Assembly (NCBI GenBank): GCA_907165135.1
Contig: OU015568.1
Location: 566,501-630,500, forward strand
Reading direction: 5' to 3'
DNA from: Oikopleura dioica
Taxonomy: Eukaryota > Chordata > Appendicularia > Copelata > Oikopleuridae
DNA: 64,000 nucleotides
Numbering within the stretch: the first letter of the stretch is position 1; each line of letters opens with the position of its first letter. Positions 21,668 to 34,289 of the stretch are shown in pieces. Position numbers and translations under genes: made by a program. Below the pieces are notes generated by a model, which saw only the letters and a program-made list of their open reading frames with translations, searched no databases and was not told the origin of the DNA.

Positions 21668-21821
21668 GTCAAAATTTTTAGGTCAAATCAAGCCAATTCG
21701 ACTCTGAATTTTCTGTTCTTTCTTCTGAGCAAGAATAAATTTTTTACAAAAATTTGCCTTAACTGAATTTTTTTTATTTCATCTATGGCTTTTCTAAAAA
21801 TAAATGAAATAAGGTAATACT

Positions 21822-21846
21822 TTTCGGCAGTGTGCCGAAAAGTAAA
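21822..21846. repeat. Perfect hairpin
   Basis: ACTTTTCGGCA-gtg-TGCCGAAAAGT, an 11-bp perfect inverted repeat about 80 bp past the stop codon of the TRPM gene. It may act in the 3' UTR or be a mobile-element remnant. Confidence 0.7.
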
Positions 21847-21923
21847 TCAGATATTAGCCTTCGAAATGATTTCCTTTTTGGCTGCATTTGCCGAAAAGAA
21901 CTTCCATACTACGTTAAATAAGC

Positions 21924-24900
21924 TCAGTTCCTATAAATGATGAATGGAGGTGGCAGCTTTGGTTTAAAATAATACTCCTTGACAAGTCGATATCTCTCAA
22001 ATTTCCATATTTGAGTAGATTTTTGATTTATTTCCTCATATGTCGACGAAAACAAGGCAATCAATAAATTGATAAGTAAAATCTGTACGATCAACATGTA
22101 AAGTCCATGAAAAAAAGTTGATACTTCCGATTTCGTAGGGCATCGGGGAAGTGTTGAGTTCGCTAGAAAAATATCTTGAGGCTTATGACAATCTTCGGGC
22201 TGATCTTCAAAAGGATAATTTGTTCTTTCTCCAAGAAAGAGTTCTCCGTAAATTCCAAAGTAAGGCCCAAATAAAATATTCTTAAAAACGTGAGTTTAAA
22301 TTGAAGAAGCTTTGATGAAACCTTCAAAATAAATATTCCCCGCTGCTCGTTAGGATATTGCAAACTCTGCTGAACAACTCCGTAAGAAACAATAAAAAGT
22401 CCCATTATGCTCAAAAACTGAAACATTTGGATAAACATCCTCGAAATCATCTTGACTTTTGGGCCATATGTTGAGGAAAGTGCGAAAACGTCAAGTTGTC
22501 GGTATGAAGTCAACATGAAGGATATGCTAAAGAAAACCTGAGCAGCGCGGAATCCTCCTGTGATTTAAGGTCGGCACTGACGGGAAATCATTGGCAACAA
22601 TTTAAGGTCAGCATTTTTTGTTCGCAATAAACTTTCAAAAATACTTGGCATTAATTGGACGATTGGCCGAATACAGACGCCTGATTGGTTTTCTATTCTC
22701 ATAAAATTTTCATGAAAGTTTGTCGCGTACAAAGAAGTTCGGCATTTTCCCTGGTCAGTTTCGACCCTTAACTGAGATCTCTGTGGGGCATTCTTTAATT
22801 TCTGAAGACTTTTTTGACGCTTTTAAATTGAAAAATTTTCAGTGATATTTAATGATTTATAAAGCGTAGATCCTTTCGAAACGCATAAACAAATTTAAAA
22901 AATGCTCCAACAATAAAGAATAAAAGGGAAAGTCCATCGACTTTGTTATAATACGAGCTCCACCATGTTTTGATCATATCCCTTTAAGCAGGTTTAAAAG
23001 GGTTCCTTGTGATTATTTTTTACTAAAAATGTAAGAAACGACTGTCTTAAAAGATAGTTAGATATAAATTATATCATATAATAGATATTCGATGAGTTTC
23101 AACCCTGTCAAAAATTTCTTGATATTGATTTCCGATATTGAGAACCATCCTGAATGTCCCGGATCTGTCTTATTTCCTCAACGATCAAAGTAAACGTCCA
23201 AAAATAAAGAATCCATTCGAGCCTTGTCGGGTAGACACAAAACATTCTTGTCAGAAAGATTCCAAACAATATAATATAAACAAGATGCCAGAACAAATTG
23301 CACTTAATAAAATATGAATTCTGTATTGTTAAGACCTTTTACCCGAAAGACCATATAAGGCGCTTGTCTTTTCTTATAAGCTTTGCGGAGCTCGATATTG
23401 AGTTTATCAAATAATGACAATTTTTCAAAGAGATCAACAGAGTTCGGCGCTTCGTTAGGAGAGTCTGCCAAATTTGATGACTGATAGAAACAGTCATTTT
23501 TCAAGTTTGTTAATAGCCCATCAGACTGCCCATTTGCTTCTTCATCTACAGTTTTTAACAAGTGTTCCGAAGTTTGTTCATCAATTCGACGGGAAACTTT
23601 CGACTCGATTCCTATTTTTGTCGAATTTTGACTTGACGGTTCATAATCGTTTATGGTTGCTTCATTGTTATTCAAGAACTCAAATTTTTCACCAGACCAG
23701 ACACTTTTGCTGAGCTGGAAAAATTTTCTTTAAAAATTTTTTAAATTTTTCAAACTACAAGATCTAAGTTATTCTGCGACAGCAGAATAAATATCCTTTT
23801 TCAAGAATCTTTCCATCCCTGTCTGTCGAGGAAATTCTGAACTAATGCTTGCGACATAAAATTATAGCATTTTCCCGAATACGCGAGATTCAGCATTGTC
23901 ATGTTACCCATTCTCGTCTCATTTTTGTCACTTCTTTCGATGGTTTCGATTAACATTATCATGTCATCTCTGTTTATCAAATAATTCTTCGCATATTTTT
24001 CTAAAGCTTCAGAGGCAGCATCTTCATAGTACGCTGCGATTTTTGTATATCGTTGAGTTACTGCTGAGTCTTTTAGTTTTAACAAAGCGACTCCTCTTAA
24101 TATGGTCGCTCCAATAAGGGCCAGGCTGATTTTGTGTTCGCTTTTTTGCCAAACAAAATTGGCAGCATCTAAACGTCCGGAAAGAAGAAGTAAGCAAAAG
24201 AATCGTTCTTCACGATTTTGCTTTTTGAACCGCTTTTCCAGTATCGAAACAACGTTTTCCTCCCAATTTTGTATGAATTCCTCCTTCGATGTGTCACCGA
24301 ATGGGTTCCACTTTGGAGAAATCAGTAAACATTCCATATTGTCTATCTTTTCGGGCCATCTCTCTTTATTCTTTGGCCTTAAATCGACCAAAAACTGCCA
24401 TTTTATTTGATCGTCTGTCATTCTTTCCGTGATTTCGTTCATTTTTGGGCCAAATTTCAAGAACATATTTTCGTACATCGTAGCCAATCTATTCGGCGTA
24501 ATAAACTCCTGTAGCTTGATATCAAAGAACCATAATCTATCATAAACTTTCTCAAAAGTCGCGCCAGCACAGAAAGTAAGCGCATGTTCCATGGCATCAT
24601 AAATTTTCTTTTTGGTATAAGTATTGTTCAACAAAATTGGAATCACTATCCCGGAAAGGTGATGATAATAAATATCCTTTTTGAAAACGACCTCATCCAA
24701 CATTTCTAAAGCTTCTGTTTGAGTGACATAATAGAATGGTGGTAAATATTCATTGAAAAGGTTTTCGTTCTCATCCGATTTCTTGCGCGAAGCATTACCA
24801 CGACTTCTAAAGAATTCCTCATGAAATTCATGAAAAGTGGTTCGACAAAAATTGTTGTGAAGGTAAAGGACAATTGTTTCCTCTGTATCCTCGGATTTCC

Positions 24901-26159
24901 TAAAGAAGATGTGGGGCGGTTCTTTGAGAATCTTTCATTGTTGAAAAGCGCTTAGGCTATTTAAATTATACGGTTACTTTAGATTGAGAAACAAGCTCTT
25001 GTGGATAAATTATGTCGAAAGTTGGAATTTATTATTTCCTATCTTTGAGCATGTTCTTTCAGTGCGGTTGATCTTCCTCAAAAATTTCAAAGAGAAATTA
25101 TCTTTGAACGCAGACCGGCCAGGAGGATAGTTTTTTTATGCTCGTGACCTTAGCTATCTGAAAATTCAACTTTGAAATTCGAACTAGCGCATAACTGCCC
25201 AACACCTCCTTAAGTTTAGAATTTGCTGCAGCTGGTCAGGGTCCGATGCTTTGAGTTTTGATTGTTTTTTCAACCAGTCCGTCCATTTTAATTGAATAGA
25301 TTTCCATACGCCTTTCTGATACACGATTTTCCTTTCAAGCAATAACGTCACAAAATTGTCGACTATTCCTCCAGAATTTCCAACCAAAACGATTCTTCCA
25401 AATTTTCGCATAAGTATTTCTTGAATGAGCGGCAGTGTTTCTTTATCACCATTAAAAATCGCGAATTCAAACGAAAATCGAGGTCGTAAAATCGAATGAA
25501 AGTCGAATTGAGCATCATCCTGATGAAGGTTCACATTAAAAACAGAGGGCTTTGAGCCAAGAGAAACATAATGTTACGAAATTCATTGCTAATTTTAGTG
25601 AGGGCAAGGCCGTCTTGGTTATATTTTCGATTCTGCTATTCCTTATGATGCTTCATGATTCATGAATCATGTTTGAATATTTGCGATAATCTTTATATAA
25701 ATATATTTATATTAAACCCTGTTCCTTATTAACGAAGTGATTGTCCAGAACTATAATTATCTTCGAATATCTTTTGTCTGGAAAAGGATTCGATGAAAAA
25801 GGGGAAAAATAATAAAGCTTGTTCTTTTGGTCTTTTAATTTTTTCGAAAGATATTTTCCTCCAATTATTTGGATAAGATTTGTTTGCTTATCTTGAATAG
25901 CTTTGATTGCGACGGAAGAAAGTATCCATTTTTTTTGTTGTACGGCGTGATTTTGAAGATGACTAGTGAAACTTTCGAAATTTGTTCGCGAATCGTTTCG
26001 GACTTTGGAGTCCGGTCCAAGAATTGATATGATTCGTTCAGGCTCAAACCACGAAAAACGTTCAATTGCATCGAAAAACTCTGCATTGATGTGATCTTTT
26101 TCAAAAAAGAAACAGATTGCTTCTTGATCGTGGTCGTCTTTTACCTCTCCAAATTTCAT
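21924..26159 (-). CDS. TRPM-family cation channel
   Basis: Exons read on the minus strand: 26159-25707 (approximate), about 25575-25206, 24899-23819, 23714-23343, 23302-about 23148, an S4 exon about 22983-22890, 22526-22322, 22280-21924. N-terminal LSDAT/SLOG-like part (FGRIVLVGNSGGIVDNF), a long helical TRPM homology region, then the membrane domain: S1-S2 NLFWHLVYIILFGIFL, S3 LEWILYFWTFTLIVEEIRQ, S4-S5 SSTYGPKVKMISRMFIQMFQ, pore region YFGIYGELF, S6 VQILLINLLIALFSSTY, TRP helix QIWKFERYRLV. The ORF ends shortly after (PPPFIIYRN), so the C-terminal coiled coil and enzyme domains of vertebrate TRPMs are absent. Two junctions fit only GG-AG or similar donors. The intron 24900-25205 looks MITE-derived. 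Ion selectivity cannot be read from this. Confidence 0.88.
22557..22760. repeat. Dispersed repeat, copy in TRPM intron
   Basis: GATTGGCCGAATACAGACGCC…AAAATTTTCATGAAAGTTTGTCG resembles 38680-38750 (GATTGGCCGGTTAGCC… and AAAATTTTCACGCAAAGTTTGTCG). It lies in a long intron whose donor is non-canonical. Confidence 0.5.
24900..25205 (-). mobile_element. MITE-like intron (introner candidate) in the TRPM gene
   Basis: This 306-bp intron starts GTGTTGGGCAG and ends CCGCCCCACATCTTCTTTAG. Its two ends are inverted-repeat partners, and both match the ends of the TTAA MITE at 20977-21667 (GGTGTTGGGCGG and CCGCCCCATACCTCCTTAAAG read in the same sense). The exon just before it ends CTTAAGGAG, keeping the TTAA. 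The donor GT and the acceptor AG fall within the terminal repeats, and the reading frame is preserved across them (…ILNLR|RKSEDTEE…). Confidence 0.7.
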
Positions 26160-26520
26160 TCTCTCATAATTTTATGAAGATAGAATGCGTTTTTTAAATC
26201 TGGAAAAAACTTTCTGTTTGGATGAAGCAAATATAAAGTCAGATGGGCAAACGATGAGAAGAGATCCCGCAAAAAATTGTTCGCTGATCGTTCTCAATAT
26301 TTTAATATCGATTCACGAGAATAGTCAGTATTCCTTATTCAGATCATAAATGTAAAGTGTTTATTATTGAACTTTTTTTGTACATGTTTTGCACCAATAG
26401 GGTTTTCAGGACGAATAAACGCTTTTTAGCAGCGTTTCGAGGCTTAGTAGTGTTGAACAGCTAAATAGACATCCAGGAGAGACAGCGGCCAATGAAGGAT
26501 CACTTTCTGGGTTCATCAAA

Positions 26521-29044
26521 TTATAGCATTATATAGGGCCCGAACAACATATCTAAGGGGAACTCCCCTATTATTACGAAGATGCTCTTTTTTGAAGAAA
26601 TACCCTTTTCATTCGATGAGCCCGTTCCCATAATCCAAAGAGATTCGGACAAATGTGGCATATTAATGACCCTATTTGTAGAATCTGTCTCGAAAAATAT
26701 GCGCGCATGGCAGTGCTCCCTCAAACTGAACAGCTTGTTCTTCCCAAATTGTCTCGCCTAAAAACAGTCAGCGAACCTTTATTTATTCAAAGCTACCTTG
26801 ATGAGTAAAGTCTGAAACATTTCAAAATTGAAAATTTCCTTTTCTTTATTCGGATCCAGCAACGTCGGATCGTACAAGTCCATTTGTCGTTGCATCTTCG
26901 TCGAGCTGGAATCAATACGAATCCGAAGATTCGTCAGATTTTTACAGATAAATTTCCGCTTTCCGTCCAATGGAATTGGATCCCTTCGCTCAAATTGTCC
27001 TGAATGCTCTGATTCAGCCGGAAAAAGTCGTACGATTTCAGTGGATTTCGATGGAGCCCTCGGCGATAGGGCGACTTTGGCGGAAGCACAGACACTCGTG
27101 GTTCTGACATGACAGCGGAGACTTCCGTCCCGACCTTTGTTTCTCCTTCGAAGAGCTGAATGTCGGCCCAAATTGTCGGACGATGCCAAATGTGCGCGTC
27201 CAGCGAAGGTTTTGTCAGCTGGACAAATTGTTCTTGAGGAATTCGACGGATTCGACGGTTAATTCTTTCTTGCGCAGGGGTGATTGGAGATATGGTAAGG
27301 GGCTGGTTCATAATTGGTTCGTCTTTTGGTTCCATTTTGATGATCGAAATTTGCGAGAAGCATCGGACTTGGGTTGGGGTCAGTCGGCTGAGAAAACTGT
27401 TGTGAAGGATCAGTTTTTATTTCTGTACCTGGTGTCAATATTTGAAGTGTGGGCTTTTTCATAATGAAATGGATTGACACAAACTTTATCCGACGAGCCT
27501 CTTCCGTATTTGCACAGGCTCAGCAGCGGGGTAGAATGAGTCACGTCCGAGTAACGGAACAGCTGAACATAAAGGACATGCGGGTAGCACTTCTTCTTCG
27601 CGACTTGGATCCGGCCGTCTTGAGACTTGGGTATTGTGATACATTCAGAGTCAGCAGATTGCGTCCTAAAGAGAGAGAAAGAGGGATTGATTGAGTCTGA
27701 TTGATGTCTGGAAATATTACCGTAGGGCAACGATGAGCTTTTCTAGAGGATTTTCGCATCGGGATCGTCTCAATCGGCGGACTTCCTTGAGTTTTTTATG
27801 TTGAAAAATAATAAGTTGCGACAAGCCTGAGAGTCTTAAAGTTGGTAATTTTGTCACCTCAAATTCTAAAAATAGAAAAAAATATATAAACTTTACCAAC
27901 AATATCTTATTTATGGTTATTTTTTAGAAATTTCAGATATAGGGATTAACACTAATATTTAAGAACAGATATAAAATCCGACTGTTATGATCAAAAAATG
28001 GTCAAATTTAAGGCGAATCAGATTTCCTAATTGATCAGCGATAAATTTTATAAAAGGTTATCGCGAAAACTATAATAATATTATATTTGTCGTGATTCGG
28101 TTGTACTATTCGACTTACCAACTTTGTATTTTTTGACAAATCTCTATCCTAGAAGAAATTGAAAAAAGATTATTTATCTACCATACTTATGGTCTCTATA
28201 TCTTATAAACGGAATATTCAAACAAAATAAAACCTGTAATCAAAAACCTTTCCTAGACACTTGATAGAATTGTAGCCATCCTCGTTCTTCTGATCCAGCG
28301 CGAATTTGAAGAGCTTGTCCGTCAATCTCGTCAACTCACTGATGCTTTTGATTTCAACAGGGCTGATAGTTTTATTGTTCTTGACATTTTCGGCAGCTTG
28401 GGCTTTTAGTCTTGCGATCGGGTCGTTATTTTCGTCGTCTAAAAATAACAATAAGTTTTCAATTTGATCGTTTTTCTTTTTCTTGATTCTCCTTGATTTT
28501 CGAGTAGAGATTTTAAATAAGAATTCTCTAGTAATTGGCGCTAATTTGTTTGTTGTCGGCTCGACAGAAGCCAAGTCTAGAAGTCAAATCCCATTATAAA
28601 GCCGTCTCGGTGCCTTCTTATTTGGATCAAAAGCTCATCATTTTAACAAAAGTCCCCTGTAATTACCTGATACTCGTTCAATTTTGCACGTGATCTGTTC
28701 TCTCGTAATTATCTCTTCCTCTTCTACCCTCGATTCGCTAGAAACATGAGCATTTATAGGTAGCTGTGGCTTTTCTCCAGGTCGCAGTTGGAAAATCATC
28801 GAAGAGTGAACCTTTTCAGGGTCAAGTTCACCATAATAATCGAAGAATTACGAGCTAATGCGACCCTTTCCTTCAGAATTTCTGGCTTTTGGACCGTCTC
28901 GCTCATTGGAACTTCGTCTTCTTCTTCTTCTAGAACTTCAATTTCGATCGACGACACGTTGGCTTCTTCGTTGTTTTCACTGTCTCTGGGCATTTCTCTT
29001 TCTATGGAAATGGTGGTAGAAGAAGCGGGTAAGTTGTCCATCAT
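26521..29044 (-). CDS. Divergent SMAD transcription factor (frame change in MH2)
   Basis: Exons: 29044-28832, 28769-28667, 28576-28248, 27785-27721, 27665-27429, 27387-26797, 26757-26521. An acidic N-terminal extension of about 200 residues precedes an MH1 domain: ENPLEKLIVAL, ECITIPKSQDGRIQV, YPHVLYVQLFRYSD, KVCVNPFHYEK, with the Cys/His zinc ligands present. The linker has IKMEPKDEP, a SUMOylation-type motif. MH2 is recognisable (WADIQLFEGETKVG, FNFEMFQTLLIK, NKLFSLREHCHARIFF) but shifts by one frame near 26935-26980. No intron explains the shift. The C-terminus (LFGPYIML) lacks the SSxS phosphorylation motif of receptor SMADs, so a co-SMAD or inhibitory type is more likely. SMADs carry TGF-beta/BMP signals to the nucleus. 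Confidence 0.8.
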
Positions 29045-29884
29045 TGAATTCGAAATCGATATTGATAAACAGGAGCTCTCGAAAAGGATGGGTAAAAAAG
29101 GCTTTGTGGGGCGGGCGCGCGACGGCGGATGGGCAATTTTCTCTCGAGAGAGAAGGGGGCAGTGCTTATGGCCCGTTGGCTACTCCGTGGCTACCAGACA
29201 GACGTTGTTTTTCCATTCGACGGTGCGGTATCCCCATTGGTCACGTCGCGCAGCCGGCCAGCGCAATCGAAACTAGACAACGCCTGTCTGTCGCCTTTTC
29301 AGGCCTTGTCTTAGCACTTTTCGCTCGTTTTTTGAGTAGAAAACTTGCGACTGGGGCAACTACACAAGTACATAATGAAAAAATAATGCTTTGAGTAAAT
29401 AACAAAGTAGAAAATTAGGGTTTTATAAAGAGAAAGTAATATGGGGTCAAAGGTCATTAAATTAACGGGTTCAAAAGCGCCATATAATATGGCCCATATT
29501 TCTTTTAATTTATATTTATTGGATGTTTAGGCGAAAAAATAGACACTTCCCGCCAAGGGGTTAAACCAACATAAATATAAGTACACTCTAATCAGTAAAT
29601 ATTAATATAAAGAACAAGCAACATCAAGATTAGCCCTTTATTAACATCGCAATCATTTCATATCTCTGATCAACCCGACACTTTACTATCATTACATCAG
29701 CCTTGGTACAACAAGTGTAGTACCACTAAGTACACGAGTAGTAGTAGATTTTTGAAATGCTTGCTTTAGAACTTCTTCGGCTCGTTTCTCATATCGATCA
29801 CGTATCTCCTAATTGTAAAAACGAAATTGACAAAACAAGACCTTTTGAATATTTTGGCAATAGAAAAATTTATTTACAGACTGT

Positions 29885-31638
29885 TTATTTACAGTTAATG
29901 ACGTTTCCGTCGACGGAGCCTTGGGACAAGCGCCATCCTTTGTTGTTTCGGCATCTAGAAGAAACGATGAAAGCAATTGAAAAGTAGTTAGATTGAAGTT
30001 ACCGAAAGACGATCTTTCCATCAATGTCTGGGTTGGGTTTGTTGCATTTTGGGGAGCAGCTTCGAACTCGACCACCGTCACCGCCGCGTCGGAGGATGGC
30101 AGTTCCGGCGTCGTATTCCAAGTTGCACTTGAAGGATCCGCCTGAATCAAAACTGTGATTTTGAAATTTCATCAAATGTCATCAAATGTCATCAAATGTC
30201 ATCAAATGTCATCAAATAACATCAAATGTCATCAAATGTCCTCAAATAATATCAAATGTCATCGAATAACATCAAGTGTCATCAAATGTCCTCAAATAAC
30301 ATCAAATGTCATCAAATGTCATCGAATAGCATCAAATGTCATCAGATGTCAGTTTTGTATTCAAACCTTTGATGGTGTACATCTCCTCCAACGTGTTTTG
30401 AGCACAAGTAGTACAGTCGAGCTTGCCACGTCTGACTTTGGACCACTCATTTCCACTAAAAATGCAATCGTTAAAAATTATCCCTTGGTGAATTTTGAAG
30501 GCATGCTCTTGACTTAAAAAATCGTTAGAAGCTTCTTGCCACTCGAGAATTTCGAGATAACAGTAAATTTTTTGGTGAATAAGAAGCCTTGAGCTCGAGA
30601 TAAACGGGTTACGGAAAGCGAGCTTGTTAATCCTAGCTGGTATCAAGCAAAAGAATGCTCACCGTTCACGTCGAAGACAAGTTGAAATGGCAAAAGGCTT
30701 GAATCCATCGAAGCACTGGAATTTGCAGCGGACTTGTCGCTTCTCATCCTTGTCGGAATCGCAGGCCCAGGAGCCCTTTTCTTCGGTTGGGTGGGCTTCA
30801 GTGATGTCCATGCCGCAGAAAGAGAGGGGAGGGGGAGTTGTGGTGGTGGTGGTTGTCGTGGTTGGGCCTCCAGTTGGTGGTGGTGTCTGAAAGTTTTTGT
30901 TAAGGTAAGAATAAGTGACTTGGCTCAGCAACCTGTGTAGTTTGGCTCGAAAACCTGTTTCGAAAACCTGAGTCAGGGCCTGATAGATTTTAATCAATGA
31001 AAAAATATCGGCAAAGTCAGGCCCTGACTCAGGTTTTTTGTGCAGGTTGTTGCACCAAGATTATTTGATCTTGATGGATTTTCATTACATTTACCTTGTT
31101 GTTAGTAGCAACTCCATGAACATAAACATGTTCAACCTTTGTTCCCAAATTCTGGCCAAAAGCGGCCATCAATTCTCGGAATTCAGTGTTGAAATCGATT
31201 CGCTTGTCGCCAGGATTGAAGTGGGGAATGAAGGTGAACTTGTAGGTTTTCATGTTGCCATCGACTTTTTTGACAATTCCTTCAGTTTTGATGAAACCGA
31301 CTTCGTTCGAGAGGCCGATTTCGATCCAAGCGGTTTTTGAGTTCCAGCCTGAAATGAGAAATTAAGAATATTGAATCAAAAAAAAATCCAAAAATATAAA
31401 AAAAATTGAAAAATATCTAAAAAAAATAAGATTTTTTTCTGAAAAATAAGGAAAATTTTTCTTTTGGAAAATTTTAAGAATTTTTTGACTTACTTTTGAT
31501 TCCAGCCTGACTAAAGCCAAACTGCAGTCTGACATTGAAACAAGCTCTGCAAGTCCATGTGTTCGTCTTTGTCACAAATTTTGTTACGTCAACAGTTCCA
31601 GCTGACACAAGCGCGAGAAAAAATGGTAAAAGTCTCAT
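29885..31638 (-). CDS. Secreted protein with Thr-rich linker and sushi-like modules
   Basis: Six exons: 31638-31494, 31348-31095, 30886-30663, 30455-30367, 30141-30003, 29954-29885, phases consistent throughout, about 306 residues. Signal peptide MRLLPFFLALVSAG. An N-terminal domain (TWTCRACFNVRLQFGFSQAG… to VEHVYVHGVATNNK) is not recognised. A Pro/Thr linker (PPPTGGPTTTTT…) precedes a Cys-rich module (CGMD…WACDSD…CKFQCFDGF…CLRRER) with sushi/CCP-type spacing, then a second similar module ending CRNNKGWRL…NCK. The stop overlaps AATAAA. Likely extracellular binding or matrix protein. Confidence 0.75.
30171..30350. repeat. 10-bp microsatellite (ATCAAATGTC)n
   Basis: About eighteen copies of ATCAAATGTC with variants (ATCAAATAAC, CTCAAATAAT, ATCGAATAAC), filling most of the 30142-30366 intron of the sushi-like gene. 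The intron is about 225 bp against a typical 40 bp, so the repeat accounts for its size. Confidence 0.95.
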
Positions 31639-32084
31639 CTTTCAAAAACTTTTTTCTTTCTCTTATTTAGTTGATTGAATTCCCAAGAGATATTCTCGTT
31701 GGAAAATTCTGTATGGTCGGGAATACGCAATGCGGCGCGTATTTATGCGCGGCGCGAGGAAAGAAATGGTGGTGGTGGCGCAGCGCACCGATACTTTGAC
31801 AAGCGAGGTACAAGAGGTTACGCTGCTCGATTGAGACCGATTTTTGATGAAAAAGATTCACTCAAGAACGAATTCATGAACTAAGGACTTTTGAATTGAA
31901 TAATAATATGTATATTTTTTTTTCAAAAAGGAAATTAAAATTCTTGTCAGGGTTTGATCAAGTGAAGGCATTTTGAACTAAGGTCTGGGTTCGGCAATGT
32001 GCGTAAAACACCTGAGAAAAGGTCTGAAAAATATAAGATAAAAAACACAACATCTTAGAAAAGCCGCTAAGCTGTCTGACCCTT

Positions 32085-32325
32085 ACTATGGTAGGTAGTA
32101 TAACCTCAAAATTCGGCCAAGTATAATTTGTTTTTTTTTTTATTTTTCCTAACCCTACTCCTAACCCGGGGGCTTGGCCCCCCGGGACCCCCAATGGGTG
32201 AAAGTACGCAGTTCCTAACCCTAAGGCCTAACCTACGGGGCTTCGCCCCCTTGGACCCCCCTAACACTAACCTAAAATGAGGGTGGCCGAATTTTGAGAA
32301 CGTTCTACGCTATGGTATTCTACAC
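32085..32325. mobile_element. Inverted-repeat element with telomere-like, GC-rich core
   Basis: Ends share CTCAAAATTCGGCCA (left, about 32104) and TGGCCGAATTTTGAG (right, about 32284) with surrounding partial matches. The core has CCTAACCCTA-like runs around two GC-rich patches (CCCGGGGGCTTGGCCCCC and GGGGCTTCGCCCCC). Confidence 0.5.
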
Positions 32326-33511
32326 AGGTTTCCGAGCCAAGACTCGGGTCATTATTCGGGGATCAAAAATGACAGTATTTGGCCGAAACGATTTTGTGTC
32401 TAAAATTTTAGACTAGAAAATCACCGAACCCCCAGTTTAAAACCCCCTTTAAGCACCCCCGGAATTCGCGGAAGGGTCTCCATTGAAAGTTTTTTTTGTC
32501 CACTTGTTACCGCCTTCTTTTTGATGACATCAAGTTTACGTCCAGAACATAAATTAAACATGTTTTCATAAACTTGCGCTCTAAATACCGCTCAGATCAA
32601 ATCCAAAAGTCGGCGAATCAAAGATCACGTGATGTATCTCAGACGAATAGCAATATTTACGCCACAGCATAAAAACGAATTTAGAATATTACATTTTTGA
32701 ACAGAATTATCCGAAATAAGGATCTTATCATTTCTGTTTTGCGCCAAATAGCTTATTATTTTGAGGTTCAACTCGAACCTTTTCGTTTTTATTGCATTAA
32801 AAAACTTGGATTTTTAGAACCATTTTTTAACACATTAAAAGTTCGTTTTCCACGACGAATCAAAACGTGGTCAAATCGTGAAATTTTTGCGGATTTTTTC
32901 ATTCCCGAAAATATTCGGTAAAATAAACAGAATGTTCGCACGCGTAAAAAAACGCTGATAAAACGCGGTTGCTAATTATAGGCATATTTTGTTCGTGAAA
33001 TCGAAGAAAGAATGGCTTTGATAAGGAATTGGGTAAAATGAAAATGACGTTTTTTCTTGGCCACTTTTTAAGTGAGCTCACCTGAGTAAGATAACATAAA
33101 TTATACAACCTCTGCGTCAGTTATTCAACTGTCATTATCATTTTTCGGAACCCCCTTTTTACGATTATTTATATGAAAAGCCAACAAGAGAAAAAACACC
33201 CCCTTTTGACCCTCAAAAATCTCCCCCTCAAAAAAGTTCAAAACTCGTTTTACATAAGTAACTTCGGTTATCTCCCGCCGCTCCACACAAGAGCTATTGA
33301 CTAAACATGCAAAAACAAGGCACTCGAATACTTCTAAACTAAATTTTGCACTGCTTGAGAAATTTCTTACGCGCCGGATAGCGCCTTATCGCCTTATGCA
33401 TCGCGTCCTTTTCTCTGCACTTGAGAATGGTATGCATGGAACGGATGCGCTTGAATGGGTTAAAATTTTTATGTTGATCAAGGTCAAACAAAAACTTAGA
33501 AAAAGAGTTCT

Positions 33512-33535
33512 TGTGGGGGTTAGGGTTAGGTTTGG
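33512..33535. repeat. Short interstitial telomere-like repeat
   Basis: GGGGGTTAGGGTTAGGTTTGG, two to three units of the TTAGGG animal telomere repeat. Confidence 0.6.
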
Positions 33536-34289
33536 AAGAGAGCAGCCGATTTTTCGGTTGAAGAATTCTAGTGAGAAATAAAATAATGATGAGTTTTCAG
33601 TTAAGTACCCACCGTTAGAATTGGCTTAACTCATTTTTGCGTTTTGTATAATTACGTGCTCTGGGAACTTGAAATTGACAGTGCCGTGGGTTTAAATGGA
33701 TTTGGAGAATGAAAAATTTACGAGAGACATCTCAGTACATTCGAATTCAGGCCGGTTACGTAAGAATTCAATTCATTAAAAATTTGTCCCGCTCTCTAAT
33801 TTCAAAGTACTTTGACCTGGACGACGGTATTTATCATTGTCCGGATTTGCAATTCACCGACCTGCATGATGCAATTTTGCTATCAATCAAGCCACGATCA
33901 AGGTAAGCCTCTCGTTCTAGTATCAACTTTGTTCTAAAGACACGATAGACTTGATAGTGTTCAATTTTGAGAAGGAGCACGACAGTTTATCAGGCATGCA
34001 GGGAGATTCGAAGAGAATGACGAAAAAATTGACCAGATAAGCACAACCCAATACAAATTTACGATCTTGAGGAACGTTATCGCTGATAACGGCAGACATT
34101 GTGCTTTGCTGGTTCCAGATTTTTGCATGATTACGTTTAATCTGGATCAGCCAGTTCGGTAAAACAACGTGTTCCTCTTTTTGCTGGAATTGCTTCCTAT
34201 GAAGGAAGAAATTAAAATTTCCATAAGTGATCTTATCTATTTTTTTGTCATAAAACGTATATTGATGTTGCACAGAATATCTACTGTTT

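Larger units (their letters stand above)
31639..34289. other. Intergenic with repeats, no convincing gene
   Basis: Promoter-proximal GC-rich patch (31720-31840), an inverted-repeat element (32085-32325) and telomere-like runs. An open minus frame (34289-33923) overlaps the end of the mucin gene and could be an unrecognised extension, but no splice junction joins it. The small plus ORF 33709-33906 has no support. Confidence 0.4.

Noticed and set aside
28788-29394. Plus-strand frames of 116-162 codons
   Set aside because: They overlap the first SMAD exon and its GC-rich upstream region antisense; no domain, no splice context.
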